Notes: generated by a model from the sequence alone, not told the origin. Positions 11,401-23,227 are shown, counted from the first letter of the stretch. The stretch is DNA of 64,000 bases from Dacryopinax spathularia (GCA_037974965.1 JBBPFI010000009.1:744001-808000), one strand, 5' to 3'. Numbers and translations are program-made.

Positions 11401-12590
11401 CTACGTAGAGCTGACAGAGGTGGTTCGGCAGGCGGACCGAGGTAGGACTATAGTTGTAAGTCCGGAATACAGTGGGCTCACCGGTGTGTTCCAGAGTTCG
11501 CTAACATGCTCAACGAGTTGAGGATTGGTGTCGTCTCTCGCACTACCGAGAACACGCTTAGGAATCACGGCAAAAGAATCGATCCACGCAAAGACCCAGT
11601 TTCCTTGTGTGTCCTTACTTGTGCGAAAGCGCATCCGCTAATAGCGTCCTCCAGGTTCACAACGCGCAAGGCGGCAGCAGCAGCGAACGACATGCGTCTA
11701 CTACGGCTCGAACGGACAATTTTTCAGTATCACGCTATCGATTTTGGCAAAGCGGAGACTCTCGCTGAGGAGGAGAAAGAGGGAAACGTGGGGGCAAGTG
11801 TCGTGCGCCTAGCGCGCGGGGCCCGCGTGATCCTAACTCGCAACTCGCGGAGAAATCCTCTCCTTGTCAATGGCCTGCGTGGGACAGTGCTTGGTTTCAT
11901 CACGAAGAGCGAGTGGGACTTGATCCAAGACGACATCTTCCCGGAGCATACTGGAGAGGACGAATATGCAGACGCAGATATTGTCGACCTTGTGCGGAAC
12001 GCTCATGGTGAAGCTGACGACGAGCACGACGAAATGGCGAGAGAGCGCAAAGCCCAGGACAGAGCGGCGAAATTGCTACCACTAGTAAGATGGGCCACTG
12101 CTTCGGGCTTTCTTATTGACCTCGTTCAATACGACTGCGACAAGGTGATTGGACCGAACGGCGCGCTCTTCGCAGTGCGGTATCAAGTACGCTGATCCTC
12201 ACGATTACATATATCCGGTATTGACTTGCCTCGTAGCTGCGCCTCCTAGGAGGCTGGGCACTCACCATCCATAGAGCGCAAGGGCAAACATTGGAGAATG
12301 CGGAAGTGGACCTCAGGAGAGCAAGAACACCGGGTACGAGTTGCCGTCGGAGACGATAAGCTGCTGGGCTCACGGGTGGCTCTCAGGACTAGCTTATGTC
12401 GGTGTCAGTCGGGTGCGCCGCCTTTCCGGGCTGGCGGTATTTTCCTGGAAGGCAAAAATGGCAAGTTAACAATGCGTGTTGCCGCTGGATCTAATATCCC
12501 ATCCAGTTTGAGGCCGATCCAGACGTAAAGCGATTTTATACATGGATGCGAACCCAGGCGGCCTACGGTGCGTTAAGGCGAGACGTGTGA
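8455..12590 (+). CDS. PIF1-family DNA helicase with long disordered N-terminus
   Basis: Eight exons join in phase to 1,260 residues: 8455-10801, 10852-11106, 11161-11246, 11294-11441, 11495-12186, 12237-12333, 12387-12460 and 12507-12590. The first ~740 residues are Ser/Pro-rich and disordered. The helicase core then shows Walker A (GSAGTGKTHTL, split by intron 1), Walker B (LIVDES), motif III (GDFFQLRPV), an E-L-T-E-V-V-R-Q segment, and near the C terminus W-A-L-T-I-H-R-A-Q-G-Q-T-L and A-Y-V-G-V-S-R, the hallmark order of PIF1/RRM3 5'-3' helicases. The last intron uses a GC donor (ATG|GCAAGT) with a CTAAT branch-like site. No Rep/HUH nuclease is visible, so this is not an obvious complete Helitron. 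An in-frame upstream start is possible. The reading frame looks intact and expressible. Whether it is a host helicase or belongs to a mobile family cannot be told here. Confidence 0.88.
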
Positions 12591-13080
12591 ATGCAGAACA
12601 TTTGCCTGGCAGCATTGGCGCAAGACTACAACGTACGCCGACTGATCACCATACGGCGTAAATCAGAGGACCCCTGTCCACTGTGCCGAATCGGGCAATC
12701 CATGGCATTCGACTGGACGACGTTCGGCTGGGACTTACAAGAGGGACCAATGTCCGCAAAATAGGGTAGATCCATTGCCCTTCCGCCAAAATTGTTCACC
12801 ATTGCTCACCATGTTGATCGATAACGCGGTGTGCATGTATAAGTTAGCTTAGTAGCTGAGAGCATCGGAAGCTCAAGGACACCCACAGAGCGTTCCTCCG
12901 CAAGGCCGCAGGATGTCTGTCTCCTTCCAAGCATAGAAAAGTCTGTGAATGGATCAATCGGCTGGAGAATAAGAGATTGAAATGGCACTAGCTTACCTAG
13001 GAAAAGAGGTACTGTAGCAACCCGCAGATGAACTTGATATGACAATCAGATGACTCGCAGTAACCTTAGCTGGACTCGTT
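12591..13080. other. Intergenic, no supported gene
   Basis: About 490 nt between the helicase stop and the decayed transposon copy. I see no gene, tandem repeat or clear terminator. The left boundary of the transposon relic is not defined and could fall inside this stretch. Confidence 0.4.
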
Positions 13081-13555
13081 TCAGGTATCAGCGTGTACAG
13101 CTGGTCCTCTGGAGTGATTAGCAAGAGTGTTTGGCGAGGAGAAAGAAGATGAATCGATAAGAGAGAAGGAGAACAAGATGGGGTGATGATAATGGCGACG
13201 AGGTAGACAAAAATGTGAGGAAGAGACGGATGCAGAGCAAGCCTGCGTCCACCAGAAAATAGTCCGAAGTCGCTTCACTCTCGTACAATCGAAATTCATG
13301 ACTTCTCTCTTCTCTCTGAGTGATCCCAGCTCAAGTATTCCTCCCGTTGCCTTGGCACACGCGTAGTATAGTAGAGCAAGAAGTCCACCACAAAAGCGCA
13401 CGCAGCATAAGGAAACGTAAGAGAGAACATCATTTACCATTTTCGAAACCATTCATTCACTTCGCAGACGGGGTGGTGCTGTAAGACTAGTTGAGGTGTG
13501 TAGCAGTAGTTAACGAACGCCGTTAAAGAGGCAAAGGGCACTCACAATGATTAAA

Positions 13556-13870
13556 AGAAGACTTTCATTTGCCGGAATCTCTCTTAGCCCACTCCCAAAC
13601 CGTACTCCCAGCCTCAAGATCCTCGTAGACTCGGGGAATGCCGTCCTTGACGTCCTCAGCCTCGGGAGCGTTGTTGAGGCGCTCGAGCGCCTCGCAAACG
13701 CCGAGAAAGCCGAGGTAGGCGAAGCACAGTCTAATCGGCTGAGAGCAAGTTGGGTTGGCGTTGGCGGAGCAAGAAAGGCTCGCGCAATGGATAGCTCTGG
13801 AATGACGAGCAGGCAGTTGGGTATCTCAGTGACGTGATTTGCTACCAAGTGTCTTAGAGCCAGCTGGGCA
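13556..13870 (-). pseudogene. Relic of the small helical passenger gene
   Basis: The minus-strand frame ending at about 13,556 encodes a C terminus containing R-V-Y-E-D-L-E-A-G and V-W-E-W-A-K-R, closely matching L-V-Y-E-D-L-K-A-A-G and V-W-A-W-G-K-R of the intact small gene at 36,232-36,691. The preceding segment also aligns (C-E-A-L-E-R-L-N versus C-E-E-L-A-R-L-N). The 5' exon is not recognisable. The match shows that this small protein belongs to the element family and is not a chance open frame. Confidence 0.7.
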
Positions 13871-14367
13871 AGCGTTTAGACGGAGTCAGTCAGTGATACC
13901 ACGCAAAAGAAGGGTTGTACAGAATGCCCAGTCCGTCTCAGCAGCCTCCTTCGGTGCTCCGTCACCGCTGTACGATCGTCCCGGAGCAAAGGCCATCGTC
14001 CCGCGCTACTAGCAGGAGTAGCTGTACAAGTACTTAGTAATATCCTGATTCCTAAGCGCGGTCTATGCCCCGGTGGCCGCGTCCAGAAACTCACAGAACG
14101 AATGATCTCCTTGACAGATCAAGTTTGAGCTCGTCCGCCAACGTATACTTATGAAACATGTGCTTTCATTCCGCCCAGGAACAAGATTTGAAACCAGAAA
14201 TGCCGCATTACGGTGGATACGCTCGTGCCCGAAGGCAGTGTCTGCAAGCGGCACATATGTACTCGTAAATAAGCTACTGAGGCATATTTCGATGTGCCTA
14301 CAACAAAAAATTAGATACCTTGGTAGGACGACACTGGAAACTTAAGTGACAGGAAGGAAACCCATGA

Positions 14368-15330
14368 GTCCTTCTTCTCCGCCCTTCAGCTTGGCGATCA
14401 TCTCAGCTCGAAGACCTTTGTCGCTGAAATTGCTTGTGGTAGGCCAATAGGAGAAGGTTGGGGGGGAAGAGTGTGGAAGGCGGAGCGTCGTTGCTTCGAC
14501 GCGCGGGGCTGGACGCGGGAAAGCGGGGAGAGGGAAGACGGGAAAAGGCGAAGGAGATAGCCAGGCCGTTTGACGGAGGAGTGTAGCGAAAGAAGAGTGG
14601 CCCGCCCCCTGACCTCCTCCGCTCCTGCTCCTGCTGCTTCGGTTGCTGGTGATAGTCCTGCTGGTGGTCCTCCTCCTGCTGACGGCGGGAAAGCTATGGT
14701 TCTGCTGAGGCGAAGGAGGTAGCTGAAGTCATTCGAAGCCGGGCGCACTGCCTTGACTAATTGAGCACGCCATAGGGCTTCCGAACCGTGCTCCTCTCGG
14801 CTATGTGCTCAGCGGACTCGGAGACCACCTCCTATCGTCCTTTGTGCGTGCTCCATGGCCTTGCTCACGCGTCTTGGCTGACGGAGTGACTACGTGGGCT
14901 CCGTCGTCGAAGTTGTGTCAGCTGGCATAATGTGAGCGTCGTAGGCGCTCTTGCGCTTTCTCTCGCCCCATGCGAAGGTTCAGGTTGCCTTCCTCCAACG
15001 GTGCTGAGCACAGTGTACCGCCTGGCCGATGCGCCCACCTGCTTTGATGGAGATGGGGAGGGAGGAAGACTCTGCGGTGGTGCAGTACGCTGGCAGAAAC
15101 GTCCAGAATCGTGACTTGCGCTCCTCAGGGGTCTATGCATTGTGCAAGTCAGATGCATCATCGATCTGGGCGAAAGCCACCCACTGGACCGAGAACATCG
15201 CGAGTGTGCCCTCGTCGACACATTTCCAACGGTGCTGGGTGAGATTGCCATGGCCGCAGTCTTTAGGCTGGCGTAGCAGAGCGTGACATGACCTGATGCG
15301 AGGAACCTGACAAACGATGTTAGCAAGATC
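14368..15330 (-). pseudogene. Deleted relic of the 598-residue passenger gene
   Basis: Three blocks match the intact gene at 39,812-41,657: an N-terminal block (T-L-A-M-F-S-V-Q versus T-L-A-M-F-S-V-E, followed by I-D-D-A versus I-E-D-A), a middle block (R-K-S-A-Y-D-A-H-I versus R-K-S-I-Y-D-T-H-I), and the C terminus (N-F-S-D-K-G-L-R-A-E versus N-F-S-D-K-A-A-R-A-E). Roughly 300 codons between the first two blocks are missing. The copy cannot encode a full protein and confirms that this gene is a regular component of the element. Confidence 0.7.
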
Positions 15331-16010
15331 GACAGAGCTCCAACCTACCCCCTACCCCGGCAGCCGGCACTGCGGCCATCTGCAGACCGACCTCGCCTGT
15401 GACCTTCGCCTCTTACTCCGTAAGTTCCTACGGCGTATTGCGAAATCCGGCTTTCCAAGAAGCGAATGTCATAGTCCTACGGAGAGCAGTATATGTGACA
15501 ATTTCTCGCCCTAGAAAGGGTCGTACGTACCTGACGGACCCGCTACGGCCTCTACGCTCGGATCTTGCTCGTCCTACACGCTAGACATGCAGAATGTTCC
15601 TAAGGTGCAGTATTACACCGAACGACAAAAATGAAGGATCAAAACTTGTGGCAGCTCTGGCCCTTGCTGCGCGCCGGATCGAATACGATATGTCGACTTC
15701 CTGAAGTATACTTGCAGCTGTTCGATCTCGTCGTACTCCTGCTCGCAGCCGCGTTCGCTCCGGTGTCGGTCTACCTCGTTCCTCCTGCCCAGCAACCCTC
15801 CCAAAAGACGTCTGCAAAGCGAGAAAAGACGAGGCGGAGTAGGGCTTGCTGTCGGGTTCCTCGTCTTGCCATTCGTGCTGGGGCGTGGGAGGAAAGGTAA
15901 GTCAAGGCGAGGAGAAAGGGAAGCGGGATGGAATGAGGATGGCTGGAGATATTAGAGCGCTGTGGATGGGGTGAGTGTGGAGGTTGATTGGGGGAAGAGG
16001 GGGGTGCCGT

Positions 16011-16497
16011 TGTCGCCGTGACCCCTCTATGGACTAGAGTAGTCCCACATCCCGTAGCGCGCGGTAAAATCACTCCATGCTCTATTAGTTCCGCACCCAT
16101 TACGGAAGCCGTTTTGCGGAGCGCGATGCGGCCTAGACCACGTGTACGGAACTGCCCTGTCTGATGGTATACAACCACCGTTTCAGCCTCCGACGGATAC
16201 ATCCGTTCCTCCGTGTACGATTCCGTGTACGCCCACTTACGACCCTTAACGGTATTTTGCGATAAGCACCTTAACAGGCGCCTGTTGCCCGCCAAAGCAA
16301 ACGCTGACTACTCGCGCTCTCACTCCTTTCCTGCTGCTTTCCACCTATCACTCAGTCTCATCATAGTGCAGCCGCTGTTCTGTGGTTCTCCTTGCTCCGT
16401 TACCTGTAGCCAACGTCTGTTGACCGTCCGGCAAGACATCAGAACGCTGGAAGTAGTATTTCTGTCTAGTCACCGGCAACCTTCCCATCCAATCTCG
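16011..16497. other. Intergenic / 5' region of the 16.5 kb gene
   Basis: Lies between the decayed transposon and the start of a plus-strand gene. A G-rich patch (about 15,985-16,005) recalls the G-rich minisatellite at the matching end of the larger element. The right part is probably promoter and 5' UTR of the next gene. Confidence 0.35.
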
Positions 16498-19400
16498 ATG
16501 GATGACCGTTCGCTCGCATCTGTTCGTGCATCCGCCTCGAACTCTGGACATACGGTCCCTGTCTCTCGTGCTGTTCTTCGTCGAAACGGACCTTCCAACG
16601 CATATAGCCTCACAATGCCGTACTCCGCGTACCATGCTTCGTCCACTCATGTGCCATATCCTACTACGGTGCCGCAGAAACGCCCGTATTCTTCTGGTAA
16701 GGTAGTGTATACATCCAAGACGGTGCATATACTCAGCCATGTGTAGATGTTCCGCAACCGAGCGGCACCGGCGTGCATCCCTGTTCAAGGACTAAACAGC
16801 CAAGCTTACCGAAGCTCTCTCCTCTTGAAGAAGTCGCCGTCATTGCGCGTGCACGTACAGCCGTGAGGAATGACGATCCACCTCGTTCAGTACACCTCCC
16901 AAATGCCTCCAGCACCTCCAGACAACAGTATGTCGCTATGCCTCGTCCGCGGGATGCCCCTGTTATGCATGCACCTTATCAACGTAAGTCCGTGTACCAC
17001 CTATGAAGTCCCAACTACATCTCCGCGCAGAACAAGTGCCCCTTCAAATTAATCGCTCCGAACGACTCGATCATTCTCAGACGGGTTCTCAAAGCTTCCT
17101 TCCACCTCTATCGTATACCTACCGGGACTCCGTGCCTCCCGCCAAAGTCTCGACGCACGCGGAAGACAAATATACATGGGAAAGAAGGCTGCTTCCCACA
17201 TCCAGGGAATCATCGGTTGACAGCTTCGGGTCGCCGGACTCTCCGACTCACAGTCTTAGCTTAGAAGAGCAGGAGGAGCTCGAGGCGATGCGTCGTCCTA
17301 CTCCGACACTACCCCCTGCCTCTGTATATCGTCAACGCCCCGCGGACGTAGTGGCGACGGAGCTCCGTGAGAGCATTCACAACCTCCTTGCTGAAGGGTT
17401 CCACACACTCACAGCCCAGCAATGTGGTAAGCCAGATATCGTATATGCCTGCACTACTTCCCACTCAATATCAATCTGCCACAGGAGAACTCTTAGCCAG
17501 CGCAGTGGACGCTCTACTGGATACCTATGATGCAGCTGTTGACCACGGCGCGCCATCTGCTTGTTCCGACATGGCTCCCGAGATTGCCGAAATATTGCGA
17601 ATTCTGCAAATTTTGCGGCGAGGTCACATTGGTGCGACTCAAGATGTGTTGCAGCAGGTCGTTCGCGAAACTCTGCAGAACTTCGCTCCGCATGGTGCGC
17701 TGCCCCTCGAGACCAAGAATCTGCTCCAGTCGTTTCTGCATACTTTGGCCTCTGGTCCACGAACACCGCAACCAACATACCTCCCGTCGGTACATGCCCA
17801 GGCCTTCGCCCTCAACTCTCCGGCCCAGCTCGCTTCGCAGGCTGTTCAATCCCCTCAGACGAACATTCCAACTGTGCAATGCTATCCTGCCTCAGCCAGT
17901 CAGCCGTGTGGTGATTCTAACCCGCTCCATGGTACCGTCTCCGTAGGCGACAGGCCCCGAAGCGAACTTGCCCACCCTTCGGCCGAAGAAGTTCCTGGCT
18001 CTGCTGCTCGGGCGGCCATTCCCTCAGGTCCGACTTCTCGTGCAAGCCACGACGATGCTGTACCGGCTTGTGCGGCCCTTCAGCCGTCTATTCCGCCGTA
18101 TACGGCGGTCGACGCCGGTTTACTGAAGTTTGCGCCGGATGATCCCACACTCCCGCCACTGGGTATGAATGCCGCTGCGGAGGGCTCGGCTAGACAAACT
18201 GCCCACGGGCTCTTCTGTCCCACTTCCTTGCCGCCTGCAGCGTCTTCAGCAATCCCCCCTTCAACGTCAACCACCTTCGCAGTCGGCACTGTCCGCTCGC
18301 CAATCAGCTCCACCGCTGATGTTTCGCCAACAGCACCGATAATTGGCGATACTTCGATCAGCGGTATCTCCGGCCCTCCTCCCTCTACCCTCTCCGATCC
18401 AGCCCCAGCTCCTGCGGGGTCCTTTGAGCCTCCCAGAAATCCGTCCCAGCCTGTGGACAGCACTGCGCAGATGGTGTCCGATCCGCCGCAGCCGTCTATG
18501 CAAAGTACGGTTGGATTTGACCTCGTCCATGATCCCCAAGCGAAGAAGTTCGGCGAGTACGATGAACGCGTGGAAGAACTGGATGGGCAGCGCGTTGCGG
18601 TCTGGGGCACTGGTGTCTATCCGAAGGAGTTGCAAGCCATGTATGAGGCCGACCCTTCTATGCCTGGGCGGTGGCCAAACAGGCCGCAGGCTTATCTAAA
18701 CAGGGACACGCACAAGTTCCTGCTGAGCACTGATCTTTATCGGTGGATGAGTGAGCTAGTTCATTGTTGGATTATGTTCGCAACTCATGATCTCTAGTGG
18801 ATTCGCCACTGCAAGGCACAGTGATGTGGAAAGAGCTTCCTGGTGCACTGCGAAAGAAACGTTGCAAGATCGTCGGTTACCATCGGTTGCTTCCCCTTCC
18901 GGGAGCCGATCAACATCCGTATCAGGGGCAAAGTGTGCAAATCTGGCTGTTTGTCCGGAACTTCTGGGAGCGAAGGACGCGGATCGTCCCCTTGACTTTG
19001 AGTAAGCACATGTCTGGAGATCGTCCTACTCGCATTGACCTCTTGTTTGCAGAAGAGCAGGAGGAGAGCGATCCTATCATCCTGGAGTACGAAAACGGCG
19101 GTCCGGTTTTGCGCGCATCCCACTTTAGCCAGCTGTTCCCGAAAGCCCCAATGCATAACCTCAACCTCATCGTCTTCAAGAAATTCGACCTCTCCCAGCC
19201 CGCGCCAGATTGGGAGGCCTGCTATGCCAAGAGCAAGGAATCGAAAAAGGATCGCAAGGATCGCAAGGAGACCAAGGAGACCATGGAGCATGAGGCTCAT
19301 GAGGAGGATACGGTCAGCAGGGCCGCCGAGGAGGGCAAGTCCCGCAAGGAGAGCAAGGGGACTGAAAAGTCGAAGAAGGGAAAAGGCAAGAGTCGTAGGC

Positions 19401-20248
19401 AAAACTCGCCGCACGAGCAAGCAGAAGCCAATGCCTTCACGCCATCGCTTGCACACGGCGCAGCGGTGAGACCACCGGACGCTGGTCCCAATGCGCCTTC
19501 CGCTTCTGGATCAGTCGTCGCCCCTCAAAACCCCCATGACACGCCGCATGACAGTAACGGCGTCTGCGCTGACTCTTTGCTGCAAGATCCGAACAGCCTG
19601 CTCGCCAGGGGAGGATCGCCTGCCTCCGACCGTCATTCCCCTGACAGGACGATCCCCGTCTCATCGCACAACCGTCCGCGAACTCGCTCAACTGTAGCGG
19701 AGGAGCAGCGCCAAGAACGCCTTGTAGCTGCCAAAACGGTACCACCTCCTGTTAGACCGGCTCTTTCCCGCAAACCTTCTGCACTCTCGGACAGACCTAC
19801 TGCCCCGGGATCAATCCCCAAAGCTCGTTCCCCATCGGTGTCTTTCCGATTGCCAAGCCAGTCGCCTGCAAATACTCCGCCCAGCGCTTCAAATGATTCC
19901 CAAACACCTGCTGAACAGAACGCATCCGGATCGACAACGCTCGGATTTCCCCTACCACCGCCATACACCATACCCAAGGTCGCGACCATACCTCAGTACA
20001 TGTTCCCCTTTGATGGTGATCTCGACGCCAGGGATGCCGACTTCCGCGAAGGTTTCGACCGTGCATGGACTGCTCATTGGGACGGTGCAGCACTCGTTGC
20101 AGTACCTGATTTGGAGGAGGAGGCTATCGATATGGTAAACTGGGCTTATGCGATTATCGCTCGCTATCCCGATCATCCGTGGGTCCGAAGCGGTTCAGTC
20201 CCCTTCAGGGACGCTTATATGGCCTTCCGAGCGTCGCTGAAGGCGTAA
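16498..20248 (+). CDS. Long, mostly disordered orphan protein
   Basis: ATG at 16,498 opens a chain of six exons with good splice sites: introns near 16,698-16,746 (GTAAGG...TGTAG), 16,982-17,028 (GTAAGT...CGCAG), 17,425-17,482, 18,747-18,796 and 19,003-19,051 (GTAAGC...TGCAG), ending at TAA 20,246-20,248. The product is roughly 1,150 residues, mainly Pro/Ser/Ala-rich. Ordered islands are a helical segment around 17.5-17.75 kb, a Trp/Tyr-rich block around 18.5-19.2 kb (for example W-M-D-S-P-L across an exon junction and V-Q-I-W-L-F-V-R) and a 70-residue acidic C terminus with repeated Trp. A Lys/Glu-rich charged run (19.2-19.4 kb) separates the last two. No catalytic motif is recognised. The reading frame is intact, arguing for function despite the accessory setting. 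Confidence 0.7.
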
Positions 20249-20663
20249 AGGGTGAGTGACTGGTTTCGAGCAAGGCTCCTGCCGATATCGCTCTGCAGTA
20301 TACACTGCTGTTTATCTGTCCCTGTTCCTCGTTTCTGCGATTACGTGTTACGTGCACCTGCTTTTCTATGTTGTAAGTTACTAAATGCTCTAACTCGAAG
20401 ACGTTAGTTGCATGAGCTCTGACCCACACTCGTACTTGTCGCTGCGTCTCTTTATTGACTTGACCCGATCACGTATGAGTACTGGTAAAACACAGCCAGG
20501 TAGGCTAGTAAGTCAATACAGCCTATCAAATGCAAAGGTCTGTGAATACCAGCCGTAGCGGTAAGAGATACCTTGGGGGCGGACAATCGTGGATAGATAT
20601 ATGCGCGGCCGTCTGTTCGACGCGTCGTCCAGGGACTTGACTTTCCTTAGTCGTACCACCATC

Positions 20664-22281
20664 ATGGCACGCCACGTCGCCGATGTTCCCGAACTTCTAC
20701 TTGGTATCTTCCAATACCTGCAAAACGATCACAAACTACTCATCCAGATCGCTATGTCAAGCAAACGCTTCACCTCAATTGCGCTCTCGTACCTATGGAA
20801 ACATTCGAATATCCGCCAGCTCAACGAGCTTCAGACCATAGTGCTGAAATACAAGGCGCGAGCCGGATCTAACAACCGCAACATACGGCACAACTGGTTC
20901 ATCGATGTACATGCTCAACCTCTCCCTTCAGCCCAGTACCTGTCGTTTGACTGACAAGTGTATGTAGCCCAGGGATGCTTTGCTCTTCTATGGGGCGCTC
21001 ATTCAGAGTATTCGCATCGATTTTGAGCAACCGCACGCTCAAAAGCGTGTAACCGAAGCACTGGACTATTTCGATCGCGAATACCCAGAACTCCTTCTAT
21101 TTCCGAATATAACGAAGTTCTCAGTCACAGCCACCCGTGGAAAGCAGCTACGCCTCTCGTCCCAGCTACTATGCTTGTCCTCGATGCGCCATATCATCCT
21201 CGGGCTTGATGCCTCTGGCCCCGATTGGCAGGCCGCATCTGCAGTGATGTTCGGCCAGATGCTTAAGGTCGCGCCGCATATCCATACCTTCTCCCTTTAT
21301 CACACCTTCTCAGCCGACTCCTATCGTGTCGACACGATCCAGTTGTTCCGCTCATTCGTCTCAGCTTGCCAAGGGCTGCACACTCTGTCGCTGTCTTGCA
21401 GCATGCTCGATTCTTCCGTTTTTCAACTTCTTTCGCAGCTCCGTGGTCTGCGGGTGCTTGCGCTGACGGAAACGACGCAACTGAACGCATATATGGCCAA
21501 CTATGCCTCCCAGAGCACGCCCTACCCTCCGCAATACTTCTCTGCTCTTGAGACCCTGCAACTGTCGGGTGACGATATTCACACCGCCTTCCTTATATGG
21601 CTCCTAGGAGCAAACCCCCGTCACATCGAGCTCTCGGTCTGCCGATCTTCTGCAGGTGCTGCTTTGGAAAGCCCGCTAAAATTGCTGGCTCAGGCGATGG
21701 CCCATTCCTGCCATCGGGTACAGCGTCTGCAACTGCACTTCTGCACAAGCATACCCCTCGAAAGCCGTCCTCCCCTAGTCTGGAACGACCTGAGCGAGCT
21801 CTTTAAATGTCGAGAGCTGCGATCTTTTCTGTTCCATTCCGATATGCGCACGCGCTTCGACTTCAAGGATGACGACCTGATTAACTCCGTTCGTGCTTGG
21901 CCGCTTTTGGAGTCCCTCGTAATCCGCTGGAATCAGCATGGAACAGTCAGTGGTGTAGCCACTCGCAACGCTCTCACCTTCCGAGGCATTATCCAAAGCC
22001 TCCTTCATGCCCGAACGCTTCGCTTCCTGCGTCTATCGTATGTTGACTGCAGAGGTGGGAGCCTGTTTCCGGACGCCGTGGCCACCCCAGCTCTCAAGAC
22101 TCTGCATCTTGATCATGCGTTGCTTCCCAGCCGGATGCAATTCGCCGCCATGATTTTCCTCGCCTGTCCGCGTGTTGTCGTGCAAGGACTTCATTCTCAC
22201 GCAGGCTTTGCGAAGGCCTTGCCTGCACTCATTTGCAAGCTGAATGGAGTACCTCGTACGAGCCCGTTGAGATATGAATGA
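20664..22281 (+). CDS. F-box / leucine-rich-repeat-like protein
   Basis: Two exons: 20,664-20,906 and 20,968-22,281, joined in phase across a 61-nt intron (GTACAT...TGTAG) with a CTGAC branch site. The protein is 518 residues. Residues ~5-45 fit an F-box: V-P-E-L-L-L-G-I-F-Q-Y-L, then a conserved helix and A-L-S-Y-L-W-K-H. F-box domains bind Skp1 and recruit substrates to SCF ubiquitin ligases. The rest is a long alternation of leucine-rich helices and strands (L-H-T-L-S-L, L-R-V-L-A-L), the degenerate LRR-like array usual in the large F-box families of agaricomycetes. An in-frame ATG at 20,589 could add 25 residues. The substrate is unknown. Confidence 0.82.
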
Positions 22282-22949
22282 ACCTGGATTCAGGTTAGCC
22301 ACGATGCTGTGCCACATCCCCCGCGCAAAACAGCATGCATCTTCCAGTCTTCGCATTTCACGGACGAGACTTTTGCCAGTGAGACGCTTGTGCGCCACGA
22401 CTGTTCCTCTTCCCACTCCCCAATCATTGTGGCGTATCGAGTTTCCTGTCGGGCAGCAAGCACTAGCAGGCCATTCGACCGTGACTTGTACTATTATTCT
22501 GTCTGATAGTATTGTATTGTGGTTAATATCCCATTTCATTAACTATATGCCCCGGAACGAGTACTGCCCAAGAAGGCCATAAACCTCGCACAACTGACGA
22601 AGGCAGTATGTTTAGCCGCCTTCCATGCTTGGCTCTATCCGCCCGTCCGATTATGATTCCTGGTCTATTCGACTGTGCCCCAGTGATGGGACGGAGTCCG
22701 TCGCGGAGTGTCTGAATAGGCCGAAGCTACAGGCGAGATAGTTTAGACGCGTGATGGCCGAAACGACAGAGGTAACGGCAGGTAGGTGACATGATCTTTA
22801 GTGGCTCTAAGAGAATGCCTGCGACTTTGACGCAGGCTCGGCAGGCACTCCCCAGCGTCGGTTCTTCATCGCTTTGCTACGTTACTTTTTACCAGAAGAG
22901 AGCTAGGTGCGCGTACGAGCCGAAGCACTGATTTCAGGCGAGTTCGCCC
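22282..22949. other. Intergenic, no supported gene
   Basis: Downstream of the F-box gene and before the 101-bp repeats. Short open frames overlap on both strands with no recognisable motif or splice continuity. Confidence 0.4.
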
Positions 22950-23227
22950 AGAGATACGGATGCTAGTCCAGATACGGCTTCCGCATATGGCCTGATGCGG
23001 AGGCAACCAAACGAAGCCGTACATGTCCGCACATGTCCGAAAGTACGGCCAGAGATACGGATGCGAGCTCAGATACGGCTTCCGCATATGGCCCGATGCG
23101 GAGGCAACGGAAAGAAGCCGTACATGTACGCACATGTCCGAACGCTCAGATACGGCATCCGCATATGCCCGGATGCGGAGGCAACCGAAAGAAGCCGTAC
23201 ATGTCCGCACATGTCCGAAAGTACGGA
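22950..23227. repeat. Tandem repeat, ~101-bp unit, three copies, with internal hairpin
   Basis: Three direct copies start near 22,950, 23,051 and 23,140; the first two are spaced 101 bp and the third is shortened to about 77 bp of spacing. Each contains GATACGGC, then CCGCAT...ATGCGG, which can fold as a 6-bp stem with an 8-nt loop, and ends with a double ACATGT-containing motif. Copies differ at scattered positions, so the duplication is not brand new. Function unknown. Confidence 0.8.

Larger units (their letters stand above)
13081..16010 (-). mobile_element. Decayed, internally deleted copy of the Plavaka-like element at 34.3-42.2 kb
   Basis: Colinear matches link this stretch to the larger element, all in the same relative order and orientation: 13,105-13,150 with 34,655-34,700 (shared GTGATTAGCAAG), 13,556-13,760 with 36,236-36,420, 14,368-14,440 with 39,812-39,890, 14,865-15,240 with parts of 40,330-41,395, 15,520-15,660 with 41,700-41,860, and 15,785-15,830 with 41,960-41,995. 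Between the 13.8 kb and 14.4 kb matches the larger copy holds about 3.4 kb, including the transposase, which is absent here. The genes are not intact. It is best read as a non-autonomous deletion derivative. Its termini were not resolved. Confidence 0.75.

Noticed and set aside
8455-12590. Calling the helicase a complete Helitron
   Set aside because: No Rep/HUH motif, CTRR end or terminal hairpin was found; only the PIF1-like helicase can be supported.
20980-22281. Treating the second F-box exon as a separate gene starting at 20,980
   Set aside because: An in-phase 61-nt intron with a good branch site joins it to the F-box exon at 20,664.
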